The notes: generated from the letters alone by a model not told the origin. 64,000 nucleotides of DNA from Streptomyces tuirus (GCF_014701095.1 NZ_AP023439.1:2592001-2656000); one strand, 5' to 3'; numbered from the stretch's first letter, positions 27,513 through 36,836 are shown. Numbers and translations: made by a program.

Positions 27513-29699
27513 TCACGTCCGGCGGGTGGACGGCTGGGGCGGCAGCATCACGTCGCCGCTGCGCTTGAGCCGTTGCCAGGGCAGTCGGTAGCCGTTGATC
27601 GCGGTCAGGCAGGCCTGGACAAGGACCAAGTACATCACCTGGCGGTAGACGACCTGCTGGAGAGGGAGCGCCCACAGGGGCCGGAGCCGCTCGCCGTCGA
27701 GGTGGAAGGCGTACGCGGCACACATGGCCTGGACGGCCAGCACGCCGCTCCAGGCCAGGACCGTGGTGAGCGGGTTTCCGAACACCAGCCCGTACAGAGC
27801 CAGTATGTCGATCAGCGGCGCGAGCAGCGGGGTGAAGATCTGGAAGACGGCCAGCAAGGGCAGACCGAGGCGGCCGAAACGGCCCGCGGTGCCCCGCTCG
27901 AGAAGCGCGTGCCGGTGCTTCCACGCCGCCTGCATCGTGCCGTAACTCCATCGGTAGCGCTGGCGCCACAGTTGCCGCAGCGAGGCCGGCGCCTCGGTCC
28001 AGGCGAGTGCGTCCGGGGCGTAGCGGATCTCCCACCCCGCCCGGTGCAGGGCCATGGTGATGTCGGTGTCCTCGGCGAGGGTGTCCGCGCTCATCATCCC
28101 GGCGTCCCGCAGGGCCTGGACGCGGAACGCCCCCACGGCACCGGGGATGGTGGGCAGGCAGCGCAGCAGGTCGTACGCACGGCGGTCGAGGTTGAAGCCC
28201 ATGACGTACTCGATGTGCTGCCACCGGCCGAGCAGACGCCGGCGGTTGCCGACCTTGGCGTTGCCCGCGACGGCGCCGACGTGGGGGTCGGCGAACGGCT
28301 GGACCAGGCGGCCGACGGTCGAGGGGGCGAAGACGGTGTCGGCGTCCAGCATGACGACGATGTCGTGTGAGGCGCGCAGGACACCGGTGTTGAGAGCGGA
28401 GGGTTTGCCGCCGTTGGACTGCCGGATGACGGTGACGTTCTCGAGAGCGAGGGACTGCGCGAGGTCGGCGGTGCCGTCATGGGAACCGTCGTCCACGACG
28501 ATGATCTCGACGCAGTGGTCGCTCGCCGCGAGCGACCGGAGTGTCTTGGGGATGCACAACGCCTCGTCGTAGGCGGGTATGACGACGCTGACGGGCCGGG
28601 TGACGGCTCGGTGCGGGCCGGTGTGCGGGCGCCGGTAGCGACGGGCGTGGTGGCGGGCCAGGGACAGCAGGAGCACACACCGCGCGAGGACGAGCGAACC
28701 GACCACCAGCAGCAGCAGGCTGACGGCGGAGACCGCTGCCCCCGACACGGTGACAGCGGCCACGAAGATGCGGCCCTGCCACAGTTCCCCTGTTCCGACG
28801 GGGCTGGTGAGACTGTCGGTGCCCACGAGATCGGCGAGGGTGGTGAAGCGATATCCCTCGGCCTTCAGCCGGGGGATCAAGGTCTTGAGCGCCTCGACGG
28901 TCTGTGATCTGTCTCCCCCCGCGTCGTGCAGGAGGACGACCGCACCCCTGCCCGGCACGTCGGGCGTGGCCGCGTCGGCGATCGCCCGTGCGCCCGGTCG
29001 CCGCCAGTCGTTGGTGTCCTGGTCCATGAACGCCAGGACGTAGCCCTTCGCGCCCAGGCGCCGCGTCATGGCCCAGGCCGGCGCGTCGAGGGCGGAGGTC
29101 GTCGAGGAGTAGGGCATCCGCATCAGCGACGTGTTGATGCCCGCGGCCCCGGCGAGGGCGAGTTGCGTCAGCGCCAGCTCACGGTCGACGGCGCTCGCCG
29201 ACTGGGCGGTGAGGTCCTGGTGGGAGAAGGTGTGCACACCGACTTCGTGGCCGGAACGGATCACACCGCGCAGCACCTCCGGGTGCCTGACGGTCTGTTG
29301 CCCGGTGACGAAGAAGGTGCCGGGCGTGCCGTAGTGGTCGAGCACGGCCCGTATGCGGGGTGTCCAGGTGGGGTCGGGGCCGTCGTCGAAGGTCAGGACG
29401 ATCGTCTTGGCCGGTGCGCGAAAGGTCCGCAGGTGATCGCCGGTGGTGTCGACGACCGGGCCGCCGCCGGTGACCGTGCGGGGGACGCCGGTCGTGGAGC
29501 GCCCGCCGTGCCCTTCCTGGTCCCCGGCGAAGCCCCGCGTGGTGTACCCCTCGACCAGGAGGACGGAGGCGACGAAGGCCAGCAGGACGAGGGGAACGAC
29601 GACGCGGAACCGGTGCCGCGACGACAAGGGCGCTCGCGTCCGCCGCGGACCGGGCGACCTCGGTGAGGGGCCGGGTGACCGGTAGGGGCGCCGCCGCAT
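27513..29699 (-). CDS. matB: Bifunctional polysaccharide deacetylase / glycosyltransferase 2 (MatB-like)
   Basis: 728 residues. A membrane helix (about 33-48) is followed by a NodB deacetylase domain (TFDDGPDPTW; metal His in HTFSHQDL), two more helices, then a GT2 synthase domain (VIPAYDEALCIPKTL, VVDDGSHDGT, DADT, AEDTDI, QRYRW) and C-terminal membrane helices. This order is that of MatB of Streptomyces, which with MatA makes a poly-N-acetylglucosamine-like extracellular glycan needed for mycelial clumping. Partly deacetylated glucosamine polymer is the expected product. ATGA overlap with matA. Confidence 0.92.
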   Translation of the reverse strand: MRRRPYRSPGPSPRSPGPRRTRAPLSSRHRFRVVVPLVLLAFVASVLLVEGYTTRGFAGDQEGHGGRSTTGVPRTVTGGGPVVDTTGDHLRTFRAPAKTIVLTFDDGPDPTWTPRIRAVLDHYGTPGTFFVTGQQTVRHPEVLRGVIRSGHEVGVHTFSHQDLTAQSASAVDRELALTQLALAGAAGINTSLMRMPYSSTTSALDAPAWAMTRRLGAKGYVLAFMDQDTNDWRRPGARAIADAATPDVPGRGAVVLLHDAGGDRSQTVEALKTLIPRLKAEGYRFTTLADLVGTDSLTSPVGTGELWQGRIFVAAVTVSGAAVSAVSLLLLVVGSLVLARCVLLLSLARHHARRYRRPHTGPHRAVTRPVSVVIPAYDEALCIPKTLRSLAASDHCVEIIVVDDGSHDGTADLAQSLALENVTVIRQSNGGKPSALNTGVLRASHDIVVMLDADTVFAPSTVGRLVQPFADPHVGAVAGNAKVGNRRRLLGRWQHIEYVMGFNLDRRAYDLLRCLPTIPGAVGAFRVQALRDAGMMSADTLAEDTDITMALHRAGWEIRYAPDALAWTEAPASLRQLWRQRYRWSYGTMQAAWKHRHALLERGTAGRFGRLGLPLLAVFQIFTPLLAPLIDILALYGLVFGNPLTTVLAWSGVLAVQAMCAAYAFHLDGERLRPLWALPLQQVVYRQVMYLVLVQACLTAINGYRLPWQRLKRSGDVMLPPQPSTRRT

Positions 29700-30349
29700 C
29701 AGGGGGCCTCGGCCACCGATGGGTCGGAGGGCGGGGGTGTGACACCGGACGGCGTCGAGGGGCCGGCTGCCGGCCCTGTGGGCTCGGGTGCCGGTGGCGG
29801 CGTCTGCGCCGGGGGCTCGGGTGCCGGTGGGGCAGTGGTCGGCGGAGCGGGAGAGGGCGGCGGCGGGGCGGGCGCGGTGCCGGTGCCCGGTGTGGGGGCG
29901 GGAGGAGCGGCAGGATCGCCGGGACCGGGCTGCGCGGGTGGTGTCGTTGGTGCTTGCGGTTCTGGTGTGTCAGGAGGTGCCGAGGGGTCGACGGGTGGGT
30001 CCCCCGGTACAAGGGGCGGAGCGACAGGGCCGGGCGCGCTGAACTGCGGAATGAGCAGGTTGCTCGGGCCGCCGGGTTCCGAGAGGCCCGACGCGGGGAG
30101 CTCGCCGGGTGCCGGGGGTGTCCGGCCGGGGGTGTGGGGTCCCGGTGCGGTGGGCGCCGCGATGTCGCCGGGCAGGATGGCACCCGGCGCGAAGGGCGTT
30201 GCCCCCATCAGGCTCAGCCCCAGGACCGTCATGTACGTGGCAGCACCGGCGGCCAGCCCGTAGCCGGTGCGCCGCAGATACCGCGCACGCCGACCGGAGG
30301 CGTCGACGAACACTGGAAGGCTCGGATCACCTGACGATTCCTGTCCCAT
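29699..30349 (-). CDS. matA: Membrane-anchored Pro-rich protein (MatA-like)
   Basis: 216 residues from ATG 30349. An N-terminal cytoplasmic piece (VFVDASGRRARYLRRTGYG) precedes one membrane helix (AAGAATYMTVLGLSLMG). The remaining ~150 residues are an extracytoplasmic Pro/Ala/Gly/Thr-rich stalk without a fold. It matches the position and layout of MatA, partner of MatB. In-frame starts at 30379 or 30421 would only extend the cytoplasmic tail. The low-complexity stalk could span the peptidoglycan. Confidence 0.78.
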   Translation of the reverse strand: MGQESSGDPSLPVFVDASGRRARYLRRTGYGLAAGAATYMTVLGLSLMGATPFAPGAILPGDIAAPTAPGPHTPGRTPPAPGELPASGLSEPGGPSNLLIPQFSAPGPVAPPLVPGDPPVDPSAPPDTPEPQAPTTPPAQPGPGDPAAPPAPTPGTGTAPAPPPPSPAPPTTAPPAPEPPAQTPPPAPEPTGPAAGPSTPSGVTPPPSDPSVAEAP

Positions 30350-30428
30350 ATGCCTGCTTCTGGGACGAAGAAGCACCATAGCGTTCAGCGTACGCCGCTG
30401 CGGCGCGGGCGAGTTCTCCAAGAGACTC

Positions 30429-30443
30429 GCAAGAATTTCTTGC
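30429..30443. promoter_or_regulatory. Palindrome upstream of matA
   Basis: GCAAGAA-T-TTCTTGC, a perfect 7-1-7 palindrome, about 80 bp before the matA start. It is unusually AT-rich for the region and is a good candidate operator for the matAB genes. Confidence 0.5.
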
Positions 30444-30548
30444 TCCGCCGTGCAACCCTTTCCGCCCCACGGCGGTCGTACTAGGCGTCAGGACTTCTGG
30501 AGGGGGATCTGGGGGGATCGCGGGGGTTCCTGGCGGGAGGGGAAAAGC

Positions 30549-30582
30549 CGAGGGGGCCCGGTCGACGGACCGGGCCCCCTCG
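30549..30582 (-). terminator. Terminator of the ribose operon
   Basis: Perfect 15-bp stem (30549-30563 with 30568-30582) with loop GACG, 27 bp behind rbsD. Confidence 0.9.
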
Positions 30583-30609
30583 AAACCGTTCGGACGCGCC
30601 GCGTGGGCG

Positions 30610-30999
30610 TCAGAAGAAGACGCCGCACCTCAGCAGGACGTTCGCGTACGGCCGTGCCTCGCCCGTGCGGACGACCAGCCGGGCGCCCGCCGACAGCTCC
30701 TTGAGGCGCTCGTGCGACACGAGGTCCAGTCCGGGGAAGTGCCCCTCCAGCAGCGCCGACGCCTCCGGATTGGCCTCCCGCAGCTCCCGCGCCGCCGTCG
30801 CCCCCTCGACGACCAGCTCGGCCAGCAGCCCGTCCAGCACCTCGGCGAACGCCGGCACCCCGGCACGGAAGGCCAGGTCCACCACCCGGGGGCCGTCGGG
30901 AATCGGCATGCCCGCGTCGCACACCAGCACCCCGTCGCCATGGCCGAGTTCGGCCAGGGCACCGGCGAGGTGACGGTTCAGTATTCCGGCCCTCTTCAC
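30610..30999 (-). CDS. rbsD: D-ribose pyranase
   Basis: 129 residues from GTG 30999, inside the rbsK stop (GTGA). VKRAGILNRHLAGALAELGHGD, VCDAGMPIPDG and the C-terminal VVRTGEARPYANVLLRCGV are the conserved RbsD blocks with the His and Asp used for mutarotation of ribose. Last gene of the operon. Confidence 0.94.
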   Translation of the reverse strand: MKRAGILNRHLAGALAELGHGDGVLVCDAGMPIPDGPRVVDLAFRAGVPAFAEVLDGLLAELVVEGATAARELREANPEASALLEGHFPGLDLVSHERLKELSAGARLVVRTGEARPYANVLLRCGVFF

Positions 31000-31898
31000 G
31001 GTGCGGCGACCTCCGCCGCCGTCGGGAAGGACGCCTGCGCGCCCTCCTTCGTCACGGTCGCGGCACCCACCCGCGCCGCGTACGCGGCCGCCTCGGCCAG
31101 CGACTCCCCCGCGCCCAGCCGCCAGGCCAGCGCCGCGGTGAAGGAATCGCCCGCACCCGTCGTGTCCACCGCGTCCACCCGCACGGCCGGCACTCGCGCC
31201 ACACCCTCCGCCGACGCCACCAGCGCGCCCTGTGCGCCCAGCGTCACCACCACCGACTTCGGGCCCTTGGCGAGGAGGATCCGCGCCCAGTCCTCGGGAG
31301 TGTCCCCGACGGCGGAGCCGCCCAGGATCACCTTGGCCTCGTGCTCGTTCACGATCAGCGGGTCGCAGGCCGCCAGCACCTCCCCCGGAAGGGGGCGCGG
31401 CGGGGAGGGGTTCAGCACGAACCGGCTGTCGGGCGACAGGCTCCGCACGACCTCCACCACCGTCTCCAGCGGGATCTCCAGCTGCGCCGACACCACCCGC
31501 GAGCCCTGGAAGAGACACCCTGCGGCGCTCACGTCCTCAGGGGTCAGACGGGCGTTCGCGCCGGGCGAGACCACGATGCTGTTGTCCCCGGACGGGTCGA
31601 CCGTGATCAGCGCGACACCGGTCGGTGCGCCGCCCACCAGGACCCCCACCGTGTCGACGCCGGCCTCACGCTGCGACTCCAGCAGCAGCCGGCCGTGCGC
31701 GTCGTCGCCGACCCGGGCCAGCAGCGCCGTACGGGCGCCGAGCCGGGCGGCGGCGACCGCCTGGTTCGCGCCCTTGCCGCCCGGGTGGACGGCCAGGTCG
31801 GAGCCGAGCACGGTCTCGCCGGCACCGGGCCGGCGCTCCACCGCGATCACCAGGTCGGCGTTGGCCGACCCCACGACCAGGAGGTCGTAGTCGTACAT
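30996..31898 (-). CDS. rbsK: Ribokinase
   Basis: 300 residues from ATG 31898 (GGGGAGACAACTC upstream). VVGSANADLVIAVERRPGAGET and HPGGKGANQAVAAARLG form the first PfkB signature; VDTTGAGDSFTAALAWRL holds the catalytic Asp. It phosphorylates ribose at O5. Overlaps rbsD by 4 bp. Confidence 0.94.
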   Translation of the reverse strand: MYDYDLLVVGSANADLVIAVERRPGAGETVLGSDLAVHPGGKGANQAVAAARLGARTALLARVGDDAHGRLLLESQREAGVDTVGVLVGGAPTGVALITVDPSGDNSIVVSPGANARLTPEDVSAAGCLFQGSRVVSAQLEIPLETVVEVVRSLSPDSRFVLNPSPPRPLPGEVLAACDPLIVNEHEAKVILGGSAVGDTPEDWARILLAKGPKSVVVTLGAQGALVASAEGVARVPAVRVDAVDTTGAGDSFTAALAWRLGAGESLAEAAAYAARVGAATVTKEGAQASFPTAAEVAAP

Positions 31899-31973
31899 GA
31901 GTTGTCTCCCCACGTGAGTGACGTGGGCGGGCGGTCACGCACCCCGTGTGCGACCGCCCGCCGTTCCCCGATG

Positions 31974-33923
31974 TCAGCCGCTGAAGCCGGCCACGTTCTC
32001 CTTGGTGACCACCTTCACCGGCACCTTCACCGTCTCCTCGACCTTCTCGCCCTTCAGGGCCCGCAGGGCGTTGTCCACGGCGATCCTGCCGAGCTGGGAC
32101 GGCTGCTGCGCCACGGACGCGTACAGCGTGCCGCCCTCGACCGCCTTCAGCCCGTCAGGCGTGCCGTCGAAGCCCACCACCGAGACCGACGTGCCGGCCT
32201 TGGAACCCAGGGCCTTGATCGCGCCGAGCGCCATCTCGTCGTTGGCGGCGATGACGCCCTGGACGTCCGGGTGGGCCTGGAGCAGGTTGGACATCACGTC
32301 GAGGCCCTTGGTGCGGTCGAAGTCGGCGGGCTGCTGGGCGACGACCTGGATGCCCGGGAAGGCCTTGAGGCCGTTCGCGAAGCCCTGCGCGCGCTCCCGG
32401 GCCGCGGATGTGCCGGCCTGGCCCTGGAGGATCACGATCTTGCCCTTGCCGCCCAGCTTCTCGGCGACGGTCTTGGCGGCGAGTTCACCGCCGGCGACGT
32501 TGTCGGAGGCGACCAGGGCGTCCACCGGCGCCTTGTTGACGCCCCGGTCGACCGCGATGACCGGGATCTCCGCCTTGCCGGCGGCCTTGACGGAGTTGCT
32601 CGCGGCGTCGGAGTCCACCGGGTTGACGATGATCGCGCCGAGGCCGGAGCTGGTGAAGTTCTGCAGCTGGTTGGCCTGCTGGGAGGCGTCGTTCTGGGCG
32701 TCGGTGACGGTCAGGTCCACGCCCCGCTTCTCTGCCTCGGCCTGGGCGCCCGCCCGGATCTGCACGAAGAAGGGGTTGTTGAGGGTGGACAGCGACAGGC
32801 CCAGCTTCGGGCTGCTCGCGGCGGAGGAGCCGTTGTGCAGGAAGGACGTGGCGCCGACGGTCGCGACGGTGACCACGGCGGCGAGTCCGTATGTCGCCGC
32901 CTGCCTGCCCCTGCCCCCCTGGGAGGCACCGGCCACCGGGGTCGCCCCCGCCTTGCGCCGCAGCGTGTCGAAGAGCACCGCGAGCGCGATGACGACACCG
33001 ATGACGACCTGCTGCCAGAACGCGGAGACGTTCAGCAGGTTCAGGCCGTTGCGCAGCACGGCCAGGATCAGCGCGCCGATGAGCGTGCCGGACGCCTTGC
33101 CGGTGCCGCCCGCGAGGGAGGCACCGCCGATGACGACGGCGGCGATCGCGTCCAGCTCGTAGCCGTCGGCGGCCTGGGGCTGCGCGGAGGAGAGCCGGGC
33201 GGCGAGGACGACACCGGCGACGGCGGCGAAGACGCCGGAGAAGGCGTAGATGGCGAGCTTCTGCTTCTTCACGCGCAGGCCGGACAGCCGCGCGGCCTCC
33301 TCGTTGCCGCCGATCGCGTACATGGAGCGGCCGATGTAGGTCCGGCCGAGCACGAAGGCCGCGATCAGCCCCATCACGATCATCACCAGGACCGGCACCG
33401 GCAGCCAGCCGCCGAGCGTGTCGCCGAGGTGGGAGACCGAGTCGGGGAAGGCGATCGGGGAGCCCTCGGAGATCACCAGGGACAGACCGCGGGCCACGGA
33501 CAGCATGGCCAGCGTGGCGATGAACGGCGGGAGCTTGCCGTAGGAGATCAGGATGCCGTTGACCAGGCCGCAGACGATGCCCGTCGCTATGGCGAGCAGG
33601 ACGGCGAGGAGGACCGGGACGCCCGCGGAGGTGGCGCTCCAGGCGAGGACCGTGGCGGAGAGCGCGGCGACCGAGCCGACCGACAGGTCGATGCCCGCGG
33701 AGACGATCACGAAGGTCACGCCGAAGGCGAGGATGGCCGTCACGGCCGCCTGCACACCGACGTTGAGGAGGTTGTCCGTCGTCAGGAAGTCGCCGGACAG
33801 GGCCGACATCGCGATGACGAGGACGATGAGCGCGGTGAGCGCGCCGTTGTCGAGCAGCAGGCGGCGCAGGCCTCCCGAGGCGCCACCCGCGCCCGTTGTG
33901 CTCTTGAGCGTGTCAGTGGCCAC
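31974..33923 (-). CDS. Ribose ABC permease fused to substrate-binding protein
   Basis: 649 residues from GTG 33923. Residues ~1-320 are an RbsC-type permease (about ten helices; AGIDLSVGSVAALSATVLAW, GRTYIGRSMYAIGGNEEAARLSG). After a linker and one more hydrophobic segment (about 345-362) comes an RbsB-type periplasmic-binding domain (LGLSLSTLNNPFFVQI, AIIVNPVDSDA, VVGFDGTPDGLKAVEGG). The extra helix would put the binding domain outside the cell, tethered to its own channel. This replaces the usual separate lipoprotein. It overlaps rbsA by 11 bp. Confidence 0.92.
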   Translation of the reverse strand: MATDTLKSTTGAGGASGGLRRLLLDNGALTALIVLVIAMSALSGDFLTTDNLLNVGVQAAVTAILAFGVTFVIVSAGIDLSVGSVAALSATVLAWSATSAGVPVLLAVLLAIATGIVCGLVNGILISYGKLPPFIATLAMLSVARGLSLVISEGSPIAFPDSVSHLGDTLGGWLPVPVLVMIVMGLIAAFVLGRTYIGRSMYAIGGNEEAARLSGLRVKKQKLAIYAFSGVFAAVAGVVLAARLSSAQPQAADGYELDAIAAVVIGGASLAGGTGKASGTLIGALILAVLRNGLNLLNVSAFWQQVVIGVVIALAVLFDTLRRKAGATPVAGASQGGRGRQAATYGLAAVVTVATVGATSFLHNGSSAASSPKLGLSLSTLNNPFFVQIRAGAQAEAEKRGVDLTVTDAQNDASQQANQLQNFTSSGLGAIIVNPVDSDAASNSVKAAGKAEIPVIAVDRGVNKAPVDALVASDNVAGGELAAKTVAEKLGGKGKIVILQGQAGTSAARERAQGFANGLKAFPGIQVVAQQPADFDRTKGLDVMSNLLQAHPDVQGVIAANDEMALGAIKALGSKAGTSVSVVGFDGTPDGLKAVEGGTLYASVAQQPSQLGRIAVDNALRALKGEKVEETVKVPVKVVTKENVAGFSG

Positions 33924-35523
33924 GGGAGGCCTCCGTTCCGTTCGTGGTCGTGCTCGTGGTCGTGGTCGTGGTCGCGTTCGTGGTCGTGCTCGTGTTCGTG
34001 GGGGTGCTCGTGTTCGTGGGGGTGCTCGTGTTCGTGGGGGTGCTGACGGCGAGTGCCATCACGGCGTCCTGGGTCGCCTCGTCGGCGGAGAGTTCACCGG
34101 CGATCCGGCCCTGGGCCATCACCAGCACCCGGTCGCTCATGCCGAGCACCTCGGGCAGGTCGCTGGAGATCATCAGGACGGCCGCTCCGGCGGCGGTGAG
34201 TTCGTTGACGAGCTGGTAGATCTCGACCTTGGCGCCGACGTCGATGCCGCGCGTCGGCTCGTCGAGGATCAGCACCTTGGTGTCGGCGAGCAGCCACTTG
34301 CCGATGACGACCTTCTGCTGGTTGCCGCCGGAGAGGGTGCGCACGTGCTGGCCGAGCCCGGCCATCCGCACGCCCAGCTGCCGGGCGATCCGCTCGGCGG
34401 ACTCGCGCTGCCCCTTGAGGTCGACGAGGCCCGCCCGCGTGGCCGACCGCAGCGTCACCAGGCCGAGGTTCTCCTCGACCGACGCGTCCAGCACCAGGCC
34501 CTGGCCCTTGCGGTCCTCGGGCACGAGTCCGATGCCGGCGGTCATCGCCGCGTTGACGTCGTACTTGGCGATCGGGGCGCCGGAGACCTTCACGGTTCCC
34601 TTGTCGTACGCGTCGGCCCCGAAGACCGCCCGCACGACCTCGGTGCGGCCCGCGCCGACCAGCCCGGCGATGCCGACGACCTCACCGGCGTGCACCTCGA
34701 AGCCGACGTCGTGGAAGACGCCGTCCCGGGTGAGTCCCTCGACGGTGAGCAACGCGGCGCCCCGCTCGGCGCGTTCCCGCGGGTACTGCTGCTCGATGGA
34801 GCGCCCGACCATGAGCCGTACGAGCTCGTCCTCGGGTGTGGAGGCCGGGACCTGGCCGATGCTCCTGCCGTCCCGGATGACCGTCACGCGGTCGCCGAGC
34901 GCGGCGATCTCCTCGAGGTGGTGGGTGATGAAGACGATCCCGACGCCGTCCTCGCGCAGCGTGCGCACGATCGCGAAGAGCTTGTCGACCTCCCCGGAGG
35001 TGAGCACGGCGGTCGGCTCGTCCATGATCAGCACGCGGGTGTCCAGGCTGAGCGCCTTGGCGATCTCGACCATCTGCAGGCGTGCGATGCCGAGGTCGCG
35101 GACCCGCGCGCGGGGCGAGACGTCCACGCCGACCCGCCGCAGCAGGACCTCGGCGTCGGCCTCCATCCTCTTCCGGTCGATCATCCCGAACCGGCGGGGC
35201 TGGCGCCCGAGGAAGATGTTCTCGGCGACCGTCAGATCGGGGACCAGGTTGAACTCCTGGTAGATCGTGGCGATCCCGAGGCGCTCGGAGTCCTGCGCAC
35301 CCTGGATGCGGGTCTCCTCGCCGCCGACCAGGATCCGCCCGGCGTCGGGGGTGTAGGCGCCGGAGAGCATCTTGATGAGGGTGCTCTTGCCGGCCCCGTT
35401 CTCACCGAGCAGCACATGCACCTCGCCCCGGCGCAGGTCGAAGTCGACGCCGTCCAGCGCGACCACGCCCGGGAAGGTCTTCCGTATGCCCTCGATGCGC
35501 AGCAACTCGTCCGCGTTGCTCAC
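33913..35523 (-). CDS. rbsA: Ribose ABC transporter ATP-binding protein (two NBDs)
   Basis: 536 residues. Two ATPase domains in tandem as in all sugar RbsA/MglA proteins: first Walker A GENGAGKST, signature in ARVRDLGIARLQMVEIAKAL, Walker B LIMDEPTA; second GLVGAGRTE and LSGGNQQK, VLILDEPTRGID. The last ~45 residues are a Thr/Asn/Ser/Pro tail (repeats of STPTNT) not found in normal RbsA, encoded by tandem 18-bp repeats. The tail is probably disordered and of no transport use. Overlaps both rbsCB and rbsR. Confidence 0.93.
   Translation of the reverse strand: MSNADELLRIEGIRKTFPGVVALDGVDFDLRRGEVHVLLGENGAGKSTLIKMLSGAYTPDAGRILVGGEETRIQGAQDSERLGIATIYQEFNLVPDLTVAENIFLGRQPRRFGMIDRKRMEADAEVLLRRVGVDVSPRARVRDLGIARLQMVEIAKALSLDTRVLIMDEPTAVLTSGEVDKLFAIVRTLREDGVGIVFITHHLEEIAALGDRVTVIRDGRSIGQVPASTPEDELVRLMVGRSIEQQYPRERAERGAALLTVEGLTRDGVFHDVGFEVHAGEVVGIAGLVGAGRTEVVRAVFGADAYDKGTVKVSGAPIAKYDVNAAMTAGIGLVPEDRKGQGLVLDASVEENLGLVTLRSATRAGLVDLKGQRESAERIARQLGVRMAGLGQHVRTLSGGNQQKVVIGKWLLADTKVLILDEPTRGIDVGAKVEIYQLVNELTAAGAAVLMISSDLPEVLGMSDRVLVMAQGRIAGELSADEATQDAVMALAVSTPTNTSTPTNTSTPTNTSTTTNATTTTTTSTTTNGTEASRGH
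33986..34039. repeat. 18-bp tandem repeat in rbsA, three perfect copies
   Basis: Three identical 18-bp units (33986, 34004, 34022), continued by degenerate copies to about 33945. In frame with rbsA, so copy number changes only add or remove six residues. Confidence 0.9.
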
Positions 35524-36539
35524 GTCGTGCTCCTTTGCACTGGGGTGGGGTTCTCACCGCACGAGCGGCGTACGACGAGCCGGGCGGGGAGCGTGACGGA
35601 CTCGCCGGGCCGCCCCTCGATGCGGTCGACCAGGGCCCGTACGGCGGCCCGGCCCAGCTCGCCCGTGGGCTGGGCGATCGCGGTGATCGGCGGGTCGGTG
35701 TGCACGAACCACCGGATGTCGTCGAACGCGGCCAGCGCGAGGTCGTCCGGCACGCGCAGACCACGCGCGCGTACGGCGTCCAGGGCGCCGAGCGCCATCA
35801 GGTTGTCGGCCGCGAAGACGACCTCGGGCGGTTCGGCCAGATCGAGGAAGCCCTCGGTGACCCGGCGCCCGCTCTCGGCCTGGAAGTCGCCCTGGCCTAT
35901 GTAGGCGTCGGGCAGTTCGAGGCCGAACACGGCGAGCGCCTCCCGGAAGGCCTCCACGCGCTCGCGGCCGGTCGTGGTCGCCGCCGGGCCCGCGATGATG
36001 GCGAGCCTGCGGTGTCCCAGCCGGTGCAGATGCGCCACGAGGTCCCGTACGGCGCCGCGCCCGTCCGACCGCACCACCGGCACGTCCACACCCGGGATCC
36101 ACCGGTCCACGAAGACCATGGGCGTCCCGGCCCGCGCGGCGTCCAGCATCAGCGGCGAGCCGCCGTCCGTCGGGGAGACGAGCAGGCCGTCGATACGGCG
36201 GTCGAGCAGGGTGCGTACGTGGTGGTCCTGGAGGTCCGGCCGCTCGTCGGCGTTGCCGATGATGACGCTGTAGCCGAGCGCACGGGCCTCCTCCTCGACG
36301 GAGCGGGCCAGTTCGGTGAAGTAGGGGTTCATCACGTCGCTGATGACCAGGCCGAGGGTGCGGGTCTGGTCGGTGCGCAGGGAGCGGGCGACGGCGTTCG
36401 GGCGGTAGCCCAGGGTCTCGACGGCGGCCAGCACGCGGGTGCGTGCGTCGTCGCTGACCGACGGGTGGTCGTTCAGGACGCGCGAGACCGTGGCGACGGA
36501 GACGCCGGCCTCGGCTGCGACGTCCTTGATGCTGGCCAC
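35520..36539 (-). CDS. rbsR: LacI-family transcriptional regulator of the ribose operon
   Basis: 339 residues from GTG 36539 with AAGGAGG upstream. SIKDVAAEAGVSVATVSRVLNDHPSVSDDART is the LacI HTH and hinge; the remaining part is the sugar-binding domain (LGLVISDVMNPYF, FVDRWIPGV, VFAADNLMALGAL). First gene of the rbs operon and 4-bp overlap with rbsA, so it is autoregulated with the operon through the two boxes at 36592-36631. Confidence 0.92.
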   Translation of the reverse strand: MASIKDVAAEAGVSVATVSRVLNDHPSVSDDARTRVLAAVETLGYRPNAVARSLRTDQTRTLGLVISDVMNPYFTELARSVEEEARALGYSVIIGNADERPDLQDHHVRTLLDRRIDGLLVSPTDGGSPLMLDAARAGTPMVFVDRWIPGVDVPVVRSDGRGAVRDLVAHLHRLGHRRLAIIAGPAATTTGRERVEAFREALAVFGLELPDAYIGQGDFQAESGRRVTEGFLDLAEPPEVVFAADNLMALGALDAVRARGLRVPDDLALAAFDDIRWFVHTDPPITAIAQPTGELGRAAVRALVDRIEGRPGESVTLPARLVVRRSCGENPTPVQRSTT

Positions 36540-36591
36540 CGCCGCTCCACCTCCTTGTGGATCAGTCGTGGGAGCACCGGGCGGGTGCTCG

Positions 36592-36631
36592 TGGAATCGA
36601 TTACATCGACGGAGGGATGGAATCGATTACA
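36592..36631 (-). promoter_or_regulatory. Two RbsR-type operators
   Basis: Two identical 14-bp near-palindromes TGGAATCGATTACA at 36592-36605 and 36618-36631 (centres 26 bp apart), just upstream of rbsR. The central AATCGATT is a perfect palindrome typical of LacI-family sites. Confidence 0.8.
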
Positions 36632-36722
36632 CGCCGGTAAATCAAGACCCCGCCGGCACGTCGCAACCGGATCGTGATGTCGCGGGCGGCGGCGTGGCGG
36701 GTCAGGGTGGAAGGTGAAGCCC

Positions 36723-36795
36723 GCACCACCGAGCCTCGCCGGCCCCGTGATCCACCAGCCGGCACCACCGAGTTCCGCCGGTCCGGTGATTCGCC
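36723..36795. repeat. Two imperfect 34-bp direct repeats
   Basis: Copies at 36723-36756 and 36762-36795 (period 39) share GCACCACCGAG, CGCCGG and GTGAT. Function unknown. Confidence 0.6.
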
Positions 36796-36836
36796 GGTCC
36801 TTCGCCGATGAGTTTCGCCGGTTCGGGCGGTCTCCC

